Shown: piece after piece, positions 55,417-64,000 of the stretch
Layout: every line of letters begins with the position of its first letter
Position numbering within the stretch: position 1 is the stretch's first letter
The notes under the pieces: generated by a model
Told to the model about the DNA's origin: nothing
What the model saw: the letters and a program-made list of their open reading frames with translations, nothing else
The model's database searches: none
Translations under genes and position numbers: made by a program
Assembly: GCA_014898425.1 (NCBI GenBank)
Contig: RCSZ01000008.1
Span: 248,001-312,000, forward strand
From: Botryotinia globosa
Lineage: Eukaryota > Ascomycota > Leotiomycetes > Helotiales > Sclerotiniaceae
Length of the DNA stretch: 64,000 nt
Direction: 5' to 3'

Positions 55417-55668
55417 CTATGTGTGTGACAAACGTTAGCCATTGTCAAAGGTTCAAAAAAGCCAATTTCGAATGAGAAACAAGCATATCCCCAGATTTGC
55501 CACGAAATTGATACTATGCTTGTAATTACCTTACAAGATGACAAAATATTTGTTCGCATAACCAATGATCATGCTATATGACCACAATGCAGAGTATTTT
55601 ATTTGCCAAGTCGTCATAGGGGGGGGGGGGGGGGGACATGCATATATGGAAAAAGGATGCGCACTTAC
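55417..55668 (-). other. Candidate 5'-leader intron of the bHLH gene
   Basis: Read on the minus strand, there is a GTAAGT donor at 55,668, a CTAAC branch-point word at 55,434-55,438 and an ACATAG acceptor ending at 55,417, 108 bp before the start codon. The spacing suits a 252-bp fungal intron. A 17-base poly-G run (poly-C in the transcript) at about 55,619-55,635 would lie inside it. There is no transcript evidence in sequence alone. Confidence 0.35.
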
Positions 55669-57300
55669 ATGCGGGCAGACGGTTGTCGAGTTTCGAAGAT
55701 GTAAGCGGCAATGAAGCTGATGCTGACTCCCGAGGAAATAAATGCTATCGAACTTCTTGTAATCCTCTGAGCTTTGTTGTTGGATTAATAAGGGCCACGA
55801 CGGTTGTGTGGTCTTTGATTTGGCTGACAAGGCAGGTAGGGCGACGTGATAAATTTATTATCGCGAGGGGGCCTTGTCCGATAGATTGTTAGTATTCTAT
55901 CTTTCTTCTTCCTTTGATGAGTCCTCGCAAAGTAAAAATGGATGGGAGAAGAATGAGTGAAGGATAATTGAGTTGTCAAGTCAAGAGGGGAAGGAAGGTA
56001 ACCTTTTCTAGAGTGCGCTAGAAAAAGGCGGAGAAGTTATGATTGGGAAGAGGAATTTCCCCCAAATGTGTGCCAAAACAGCCGTTGTGTGGGATAACTC
56101 ACGATATTTCGTTGAAAGGCGGTGATAACCTTTTCTTTCTAGCTCTCGGTAGTGATGGCCGAGGGTTGCACGGAGTGATTTCTATTAACTGATTGATTTG
56201 AGAAGTCAAAGAACATTTAATTTCTTTCGTTGAGAATGAGCATTCGAATGATTTTGTGTGATGACACCAAAAATTGATAGGAAAGAGGTTCTTCTTGGAA
56301 GATGTCGATGGAGGAAGAGGGCAGGAAATAATTAAAGTAAATATCCTTTATGGAATGAAATCTTTTTTTAGCGCAACGCAACGCAATGCAGTGTGAGAGA
56401 AAACAGACTAAGATTGAATAATTGTTTTGAGTTTTTATTCCCTGAAATTTCCCTAAATGTTCAAGTGTGAAGGTTAGAATTGAAGAGTACTAGGTTGAGG
56501 CGTAAATTGATTGCGAAATTGAATGTGCAGTGGAGTGCCGTGAGAGGGCGGTTGTAGTAGGGAGAGAGGGAGAGAGGGAGAGAGGAAGGGTGGGAAGGAG
56601 GAAGGGGGATTTTTCCTTACCTAGGTTAGGTATCTGTCGTCTGTATTCTGTACCAAGTGTTGATTCACTAGATTCGAATCCTTTCTGTTCCTCGACCGGA
56701 TTCCTCTTCTTGGCCTTTTTCCCCGTTTCTGAATGGATTTCTTGGTTCGGATTCTTCGATGGTGAGTGAAATGAGATTTTCCTTCCTTTCTTTGCCTTGT
56801 TCTTTGGAAATCCGGGGTGGGATGGTCGGTCAATTCGGGGCTTGGCGTAATGTAATGACGAATGAACCGCGTCTAGCGATGTCAAATCTGGAAATGGAAG
56901 AATGCTTCGGTGAATTTATTGATTGCAGAAGGGGAAAGAAATTGTAGGTTGTCGGAGAGGTATCGGATTGCTGTCGGATTGCTGTCGGATTGCTTTTTGA
57001 TTCGACCTCCTCGATGTTTCAGTGGTGAGTGTGAGTGGTGAATGCTAAGTGGTCCCTTGCTGTATGTATGTATATGTGAATAATCGTAGGAGAGTGGGTG
57101 GTGCAAGGAGGAATGAGTTATGTTGTTATATGTATATATCTGTGTGTGTGTGTGCATGTATATGTGTGTATCGGTATATGTTGTAGATGTGACTACACGA
57201 GTCAAGCAAGTATCGATAGGTTGAGAGGAAGTTGATCGGGTCGGGTCCCAAGCTTCTTCTTTATAGATACCTGGTAGAAGCAATTGAGGGGCGATTTCGT
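55669..57300 (-). promoter_or_regulatory. Probable leader/promoter region of the bHLH gene, with pyrimidine tract
   Basis: No supportable gene lies here. On the gene's sense strand a long CT-rich tract (plus-strand GA at 56,556-56,608) precedes another donor-like AGGTAAGG at about 56,621. CT-rich tracts are common just upstream of transcription starts in filamentous fungi. A 131-residue minus-strand open frame (56,490-56,885) is rich in Ser, Lys and Pro and crosses that tract; I regard it as untranslated or an upstream frame, not a separate protein. A (TG)n run lies at about 57,139-57,155. Confidence 0.4.
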
Positions 57301-57842
57301 GGGATTTGATGGCATAGAATTCCTAACTTAATATGGAATAGATACCAGCCTTATTATTATCTGTCATATAGAATAGCAGAAATGAATCAATCGCATGAGG
57401 GTAACTCGAAGTACCAAGGCGATCAAATATGCTCGCGTGTAATAATGTAATAATTTGACCGACCGAGAGTGAAATATGGATCATGGACTTTCTACAATGT
57501 AGGACAATCTTTTCTCAATTAGTGTTCTGATTGGGTCAAGAAGAAGAGCGAGGGCTTCTTTATTAATTCTTGTCAAACGTTGTGCTGGTTATATATCTTT
57601 TTGCTTTTGCCCATTCGACGAATGAGATAGCTGGGAAGCTAAGGAAAGAGAGAAGAGAAGAGAAGAGAAGAGCAAGCAAGCAAGCCAGGGGAAGGAAATT
57701 GGGAGTCAAGTACCGTATTTTCCAAGAATATGGAGCTCTCTGCGAATCAAAATGGCAAAGAAGGAATGCAATTTATTATTCCGTCGCCAAAATGCTTCCA
57801 AGGAGCTTATTTTGAATGGCGGGGTAGATAATTGATAAGGAT

Positions 57843-57911
57843 TAGATAGATAGATACCCAGTCGATCGATCGATAGATAGATAGATAGACAGATCAATAA
57901 ATAAATAAATA
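57843..57911. repeat. GATA / GATC / AATA tetranucleotide cluster
   Basis: Successive short tracts of ATAG, ATCG, ATAG and AATA units lie in the intergenic region. Confidence 0.85.
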
Positions 57912-58331
57912 AAGGAGATCCGCAAAATCCGATAATCTTGTAATAAAGGTTCGTCGTGGCAGAAAGGGTTCGAAGGATCTAGGTAGCAACGGAAGTCAAA
58001 TCTGGATCGGTAAAGAAAGGTAATGTTCGTTTCCTTGTTTCCTTGTTTCCGTGAGAGCGTAGGAGTGAGATCCAGAAAATCCAATAATCTGATATGTCGC
58101 CGACAAGACCGGCAAGACGTGTATTAGAATGGAGTTCAGCCTGTCCGGTGAAACGGGTGCAAGCTTCCACTTCTGAAAACCTTGAGGAAGCCGGCGGTTG
58201 ATACAAGCAAATGAGATGAGATGGTACAACCGAAAGTCTTACACGATTGGGTAAGACGGGATAAAATAGGTAGGTAGTCCAATCCAATATCGAACAGAGG
58301 AGTGAAGTGAAGTAAGGTCGAGAGTATGTGT

Positions 58332-58393
58332 GTAGTATGTAGTATGTAGCTTGTAGTATGTAGCTTGTAGCTTGTAGCTTGTAGCTTGTAGTA
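58332..58393. repeat. 7-bp tandem array, TAGTATG / TAGCTTG
   Basis: About nine units of a heptamer alternate between TAGTATG and TAGCTTG. This is an intergenic minisatellite between two divergent genes. Confidence 0.88.
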
Positions 58394-60072
58394 CCAAGAC
58401 CTCGGCTTGAAAGGTAGCGAAGGATGGCTGATATCAAAGTTGAGTTTGAGGTTATCGATCTTGTAGCTGTTCGTGCAAGTGTACACAAATGTTATGCAGC
58501 CAGTGTAAAGGACTTCAGGCTGAATACCTAGGTCGTAAGTAGGGAGGAGAAGTAGACGGTGGCTCAAACTTCGGTAATTTGGTTGGAAGAACTTGAGAGG
58601 TTCAGGAGGCGAGGATATCCTTTTATGTTCTTCACTCGTGCATACAACCTCAAGTCACTTGACTTTGCAGAAAGGTTTGAAAGTAGTCTCTACCAGGTTT
58701 TCCAAGATTTTATTAAAAGGTTGGGGAGGTTTCACTCAATAATCAGAAGTAAATGGTATCGAAGACTCATACTTTCCCATCCTCTCGAACCTAGCGAACC
58801 ACCATCCACACCTTTTCATGCCTCTTCACACCCTCTCGCTTCTCCATTTGCATCTTTACAACCTTAATCAGATCTATTAATCCATGTCCGGTATTTGCTA
58901 CCTTGCCCAAAAAGATTGCAATGGAGGGTTGAATGTCTCAGAGTTGAACCACACGCTAATACGCAAGCTCGATAAGGTATGTGAGGTAGGGAATCATGCA
59001 AGACTTGCGGGATTCCTATGGCCTTGAAGAGGAATAGGCTACTATGCACTGGACTGGATGTAGGTAGGTAGACATCTACTCTGAGACTATGCCACAATAC
59101 TATTTTCGGATACAGATATTTCGTACTCCTCCTGCGCGTAAATGTATAATCGACAGTTGCGTCTTTCCACTTGGTTCTACTTCCATGGATTCAGATTTCA
59201 CCAGATCCGACTACACTATACGCTACTAGGTGAATTAAATACTGTGTGACCTGATAATAGTAGTTAAATCGTTCTTGTCACTCATTAACTGGACTGGCTG
59301 GTTCGTCAAGGGCGTCTGTGTACCGGTACATTTCCAAACCCCCTACCGACTAGCGGCATATTATGTGAGATATTTTAGCGTCCAAGCAACAACTTCCCAT
59401 CATCATAAGCTTTCCCATGATTGCCTATCAACAATACCACCTACACCCAAACCTGACTCTTCCACCACCATCAGCGATAAAAAGAACCCACCATAAGAAT
59501 TCGAAAATAAAATACAAGGGCTTATCGCATACAACTTGAGCCCAAAGCTAAAAGAGCGCTTATTGCTCTTCATTCCGATCAATCCTTAGAAGCTATACCA
59601 CCACACCACACCCCATTCCTGCTGACTGCGACAAACTGTCCTCAGATCCCACCTTCATCAGACAACCATTATTCGATTTCATCATTAAGAGCCTCTCGAG
59701 TGGTCACGAGGAGATCTTTCATTGCATAGAGATATTCCATTCACCCAAAACCCTGTCCGTTGAATAGGTCATTGGACACCCCTTTTCAACACTTGCAAAG
59801 AAACCAGTCGCATTCTTTCCACGAGGTCGATTAACGCACGACATACCTGCAGGCAAATTACACTGAGTAGGACATAAACGGCCGTATTTTCTTCAGCAAA
59901 ATACCCCGAATCGATCGCATCTCTTCGGTCCATCTCTAAACTAGGTTCTTGAACTCGGATCAATTACCTACCTCATCTTGAACATTCACGGCATCTGCGA
60001 AAGAAACGACAGGGGTGGGGAAACGATATCAGTCCTACATATAGCCATAACTACCGAAAGATCATCGCGACC

Positions 60073-61217
60073 ATGGCTTCCTCCTCTTTCAGAGATTCCA
60101 TGAATTCCTTAGGCTGGTCGCGTCGCGACCCGGACCTACCCGTAAACACTGCTCAGCAGACCGGTGGCCTATTATCCTCGATAAAATCGCTGAATCCATT
60201 TGGAGATAGTGGCTATGTCCGACTGCCTACCACAGAGGGTGCGGGTGCGCCTCTACCTGGTCGAAATCGCCGCGAAGAAGAAGAAGGATGGTTTGCCTGT
60301 AAGTCAACCTACCTAACTTCTTCACTTCCCCACACGTTGCACTGTCCCTGCATCCGCCGCCACCTGGTGCGACGTACAGTGGCGTCGTTTACCAGTGTGG
60401 CTTGACTGTTTTTTTGTGTTACTTACAAAAATTGCTTATTTTGAAGGCTGACTGACTATTGATTTTGTTATACTCAGTGAGTAGGTGGGATCGACTTTTA
60501 CTATTTGCTGGGTTCAATATCGGTGCATTGGCCTGTTTTGTTATTTGTTTCGTCTTATTCCCGTACCTGATCGTTCTTCCAACCAAGTTTGCGATTTTGT
60601 AAGTCTCACTTTCCTTGCCATCTGAAACACATGTCCTGCAAGTTTCGTCAAATACGAATTGCAGTACTCCAAACCTTTAGCAACATCGCGTCCATGCAAC
60701 TACGCGTCGGGCATTGCGTATGGAGCTTAAAGTTTGTCGATCAGTCATGATACTACTCAAGCATCAACGAATGGCTTAAGACTTTGAAGGATTACGAAGT
60801 TAAGATATATACATCTACACCCTCAAAACTAACTTGGAGCGTGTGACATCTAGATGGACCCTAGGTTCAATGTTATTCCTCGCATCATGGGCCGCGATGA
60901 TGGGCCCGTGGACGTACATGAACCACCTGATATCAGCGCCACGCCTTCCGTTTACCGCGACTTATTTTGGATCTATTGCGTTGACCCTATATTTCAGTCT
61001 AGGCGTAAGTATTTACATTGATATTTCTACCCACCATCTTCTAATGATCTAATCTTGCGTGTAGCTTCGAAGCAAGCCGTTGACCTTGATCTCGGCGATT
61101 ATCCAAATAATCTGCTTGACTTGGTATCTGGTCAGCTACTTCCCAATGGGTTCTAGTGGTCTTCGACTGGCGACAAACTTCGGAGTTAATAGAGCAGCTG
61201 CGTGGATGTCGGGTTAA
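60073..61217 (+). CDS. SFT2: SFT2-family vesicle-transport membrane protein, four exons
   Basis: Exons are 60,073-60,298, 60,478-60,598, 60,854-61,004 and 61,065-61,217, joined in phases 1, 2 and 0, giving 216 residues (yeast Sft2 is about the same size). Introns are 179, 255 and 60 bp. The first three donors read GTAAGT; branch-point words include CTGAC at 60,448-60,456 and CTAAC near 60,827. The 75-residue N-terminus is cytosolic and polar, with Ser, Pro and Arg/Glu. Four membrane segments follow at about 82-105, 112-133, 148-168 and 171-193. Family landmarks are SRWDRLLLFAG, GALACFVICF, RLPFTATYFGSIALTLYF and WYLVSYFPMGSSGLR. Sft2 proteins act in the Golgi in fusion of endosome-derived vesicles, genetically linked to the t-SNARE Sed5. 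The start lies in ACCATGGC, with A at -3 and G at +4. Nothing indicates damage by RIP. Confidence 0.95.
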
Positions 61218-62565
61218 AGCAGCGGAATCAAATCAAGCATTCCTTTGAAGCGGCAATTTTGTACATCTAGCACATACCCATTTTCATGCCATAGTAATTA
61301 TTTTGACGTATCTTTCTATGAGGTTTGTATCAGTGTATCAATGTACGTATCAAATGATGTGGATATGTCGGAAGTTATCCGTGAACGAAGAGAAGCTTCT
61401 GTAACCTTTCACTTGCATGCATGATGCAGCATCTCGTTTGAAGGACGTGACATGATAAGTTCTCTCGAGTTATGTAGTGGTACCGACCTTCTCTCTGCGT
61501 ATATGCAGGAAGAAGAGTGGTTGCAGACGATGGTGACACAAGATCTTCCCAATGCTTGCAAGTGTATGCGAGTCGACCAAAAGGATATGGATCGCTGGCG
61601 CGGAGGTTACATTTAAGGGAAAGCGCTCAATGAAGAGGGATCTCAGATGTCGTCATTTGCAGATTAGATAGCTGGCTTCACGAAAACGGGGGAATGAGAG
61701 ATATCGTGAAGGAAGTGTGTGGGGTTCGGTAACCCGGTGATTGGGATTTGCACTTTACGAATGAGCATCTCGGAGCTGGCCCCTTCGTCTGAAGATTTTG
61801 TAGAATTGCGGTCTGGATTTTGGTAATGTGATGTTGCTTCATGATAGGTAGGTAACTACTCATGGAGTCATGTAAGACGACTTTAAAGTTTGAACCTTAA
61901 AGCACGGATGGATATAAATATCATCATCGTGGAGATGTTCACATTAAATGAGATGGCTTGACATCTTTGGATCAGAAAGAAATGAGATGGCTTTGGGACT
62001 CTGAATCATAAAGTACAAATATAAATGTAGTCATCATAGGTATACGTGCTTTCGCGATGGTATAAGTTTGAGGAGATGCCATCACCTCAAAGATCTGCCC
62101 ACAACCTTTTTCCACGATAGATCTACTCAGTACATTCACCGCCTGTAGAGTGTGTAGCCCATATCTCTTTCCATAGGGCTGCTGAACTCTTTTCATAAGA
62201 CAATCCGATGCAAAGATAGATCATCCATCATAATTCGACCGCTTGAATTCTTCACATTGGCACGATGGGCCAGAATGAGGGGGGCGGGCGTGGGCGGGCG
62301 TGGGCATGATGATTGCCAGATGGATACGATCAGTGATACATACGGTGGCGATGACCAGGTGGATACGATACCATTATCTAGATAATGGAGGGGTAATTGT
62401 TTTGGTGTGGATATACTGACTTGGGCCCGCACACCTTTCCTCCATTTATTATTATTTTTGGATGCGATGATTCTTCTTTTTGTTGGTAGGCGCGAGATCC
62501 AGCTTGATTGATTACTACAACATGGTCATTCCGATAGCGAACTTCAGGTCGAGATACTCGGTGCT

Positions 62566-62740
62566 GTCAGTCAGTCAGTAGTCAGTCAGTCAGTAGTCAG
62601 TAAGTCAGTAGTCAGTAGTCAGTAAGTCAGTAGTCAGTAAGTCAGTAGTCAGTAAGTCAGTAGTCAGTAGTCAGTAAGTCAGTAGTCAGTAAGTCAGTAG
62701 TCAGTAGTCAGTAAGTCAGTAGTCAGTAAGTCAGTAAGTA
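62566..62740. repeat. Minisatellite built from GTCA and GTA words
   Basis: About 175 bp consists of GTCA and GTA/GTAA words in higher-order order. The main composite units are GTCAGTA and GTCAGTAAGTCAGTA, repeated with irregular phase. Confidence 0.9.
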
Positions 62741-63200
62741 TGGAGAAAGTACGTATGTGAGACTTACTTTGGGTTTCAGATTTCTCGGGGAAGGGATGTA
62801 CGGCATGTGTGTGTGTGTGTTTTGTGGGGGAATGAAGAATGAAGAATGAAGAATGAAAGATGGAAAGTCGAAAAGGTCATGATGAATGTGAGGTTAAAAG
62901 AGAAATGGGAAGGTTTAGAGAGTCACCAAACCTCTCCAATTAAAAGGCGGGAAAATAGATCCACTGTGTATGCAGGTAAGAGAAAGAGGAAATCACCTAG
63001 GTTGACAATGACAAAATTGAATGAAGATCTTCAACCCCTCGTTACATTACATTGTGGCTGGATTTGAAAATGGGGATGAGGGCTCAGGGCAGGGAGAAGA
63101 AGGGAAGGAAGTATGTACCGACCTACCTCGTAGTTATCTTCCGCTACCTACCAAAGTGTTGTTGTCAAGGGATGGCTTCAGATGCTTATTGATGATTTGG

Positions 63201-63239
63201 AATAGCAATAGCAATAGCAATAGCAATAGCAATAGCAAG
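63201..63239. repeat. (AATAGC)n hexamer array
   Basis: Six and a half AATAGC units. In one frame they read as alternating Asn-Ser; no gene is supported here. Confidence 0.9.
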
Positions 63240-63540
63240 AGAACGACTTCATTCATGTAGGTCAATATATTGTGATAGCATGATACTCGAGTACAACTGG
63301 TTCAAGTTTGGAGAAAAGAGAGAAGATATAAAGGTATTGTTCGCACGCTCATTTATGCAAACGAAGATTGGAAGGGTAATTAATGTCAAACCCACTTTTA
63401 GTGGAATCTTACTATTTTTAGAAAATTTATTACTACCTAGGTATTTGGTACACTTTTATCACGTGTATATACTAAATTAGCTTAGCTTAGATTAGGTAAG
63501 CCAGGACCAATATCTTAGCCCTTGACACCATTCTAGTTCA

Positions 63541-63863
63541 TCATCTTTTATTCCATACGTAAACCTTATAATATTGAACTATTCTTTTTTCAAAATTCAA
63601 AATTTAAAGTTTTTATTTGCTTTTTAATAGTTTAAATAATTCTATAATATTTAACATTCTCAAACCTTTTTATAGATTCTAAGTAAACTCTAAGTAAACT
63701 CTAAATAAACTTTAAATAAACTTTAAATAGGAATTGAATTTCGAAATCCAATTAAAATCAATAATTTTAATGACATATGATTATTGATGATATTTATATT
63801 TAACAAATTTGTTTATATAAATATTCAATCAATATTATGATTTGATTATCTAAACTTTGAAAG
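63541..63863. other. Start of a second AT-rich block
   Basis: Composition falls back to AT-rich sequence at about 63,540, so the gene island is bounded on both sides. An 11-bp tandem unit (AAACTCTAAGT, degrading to AAACTTTAAAT) occurs about 4.5 times at 63,679-63,728; the unit changes are C/T and G/A. Confidence 0.65.
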
Positions 63864-63985
63864 TGTTGGAACACGTGACTGAGAACGCGTATATAGCTTA
63901 GCAATGCCCCCTTCTACGAAGGGGGCAGACAGAATTATAATACGATTGAACCTAAAATACAATTCCTTAATAAGTCAATCCAACA
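63864..63985. mobile_element. 122-bp solo LTR (Copia-like ends) with GAAAG duplication
   Basis: The unit starts TGTTGGA and ends TCCAACA, a 7-bp inverted repeat typical of Ty1/Copia-type LTRs. It is flanked by GAAAG at 63,859-63,863 and 63,986-63,990, a 5-bp target duplication. Inside are CACGTG (63,872-63,877), TATATA, and a perfect 9-bp hairpin GCCCCCTTC-TAC-GAAGGGGGC (63,906-63,926). It is not RIP-mutated although it sits in AT-rich DNA. No internal domain is present, so it is a solo LTR or a very small non-autonomous element. Confidence 0.82.
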
Positions 63986-64000
63986 GAAAGTAGAGAAAAA

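Larger units (their letters stand above)
57301..60072. other. Intergenic region between divergent genes, SFT2 side
   Basis: Apart from the two microsatellites I see no gene. A plus-strand frame at 58,559-58,867 (102 residues) has no recognisable motif, and other frames are short. The last 500 bp before 60,073 are rich in CA and CT words (for example ACCACACCACACCCC near 59,600), which suits a promoter for the SFT2 gene, but no specific site can be assigned. Confidence 0.5.
61218..63540. other. Downstream region of SFT2, no gene seen
   Basis: Ordinary composition but only short open frames without recognisable motifs (for example 62,193-62,432 minus and 62,846-63,067 plus). It holds a minisatellite at 62,566-62,740 and a hexamer tract at 63,201-63,239. 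A perfect CACGTG lies at 63,460-63,465. Confidence 0.55.

Noticed and set aside
56490..56885. 131-residue minus-strand frame upstream of the bHLH gene
   Set aside because: It spans a CT tract and a donor-like splice site, has no recognisable motif, and lies where a leader or promoter is expected.
57942..57985. GGTTCGAAGG, resembling a tRNA B-box
   Set aside because: The T-arm complement is lacking, and no acceptor stem or A-box lies at the right distance.
58559..58867. 102-residue plus-strand frame between the two genes
   Set aside because: No motif, no clear splice partners, and low-complexity Pro/Ser at the end. Not enough to call a gene.

Overview
The window comes from a filamentous ascomycete (Pezizomycotina). 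The two genes are typical fungal genes: one has short introns with GTAAGT donors, CTAAC/CTGAC branch points and YAG acceptors. They sit beside about 52 kb of extremely AT-rich, gene-free DNA with the signature of repeat-induced point mutation (RIP): sister repeat copies differ almost only by C-to-T or G-to-A. A two-speed, AT-isochore genome such as many Leotiomycetes or Dothideomycetes have would fit. I cannot name the species.

Layout. Positions 1 to about 52,140 are a RIP-degraded transposon graveyard with no intact gene. Its main component is one LTR-less family of about 5-6.3 kb, present as copies A (13,627-20,850), B (about 23,325-30,267), C (30,297-36,013), D (from 36,027, incomplete) and E (45,234-51,536), plus fragments near 40.4-43.5 kb and 51.75-52.0 kb. 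Copies A and E have exact target-site duplications of 14 and 15 bp. Each complete copy has a variable TAG/TAA tail at its left end. These are LINE hallmarks, with the sense strand inferred to be minus. A second family of about 1.2-1.5 kb, here called N, carries paired hairpins, a (TAA)n tract and 9- and 12-bp tandem arrays. N is inserted in copies A, B and D, and in turn hosts copy E. Smaller elements with recognisable termini are a 345-bp MITE with TA duplication (42,120-42,464), a 616-bp foldback element with a 9-bp duplication (30,553-31,168), a 150-bp solo LTR (7,610-7,759) and a large inverted repeat (41.3-44.1 kb).

Positions about 52,140-63,540 are a normal-composition gene island with two divergently transcribed genes. 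On the minus strand is an intronless gene for a 586-residue bHLH transcription factor with an unusually long loop (53,549-55,309). On the plus strand is a four-exon gene for a 216-residue SFT2-family Golgi membrane protein (60,073-61,217). The 4.8 kb between their start codons holds pyrimidine-rich tracts, microsatellites and candidate 5'-leader splice sites, but no gene I can support. After about 63,540 the sequence becomes AT-rich again and ends with a 122-bp solo LTR flanked by GAAAG repeats.

The two genes have no evident functional link. The interest lies in the transposon archaeology: insertion clustering, reciprocal nesting, strand-switching RIP and small GC-rich islands that escaped mutation. 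Composition and strand-bias statements come from reading lines by eye, not from computed statistics.
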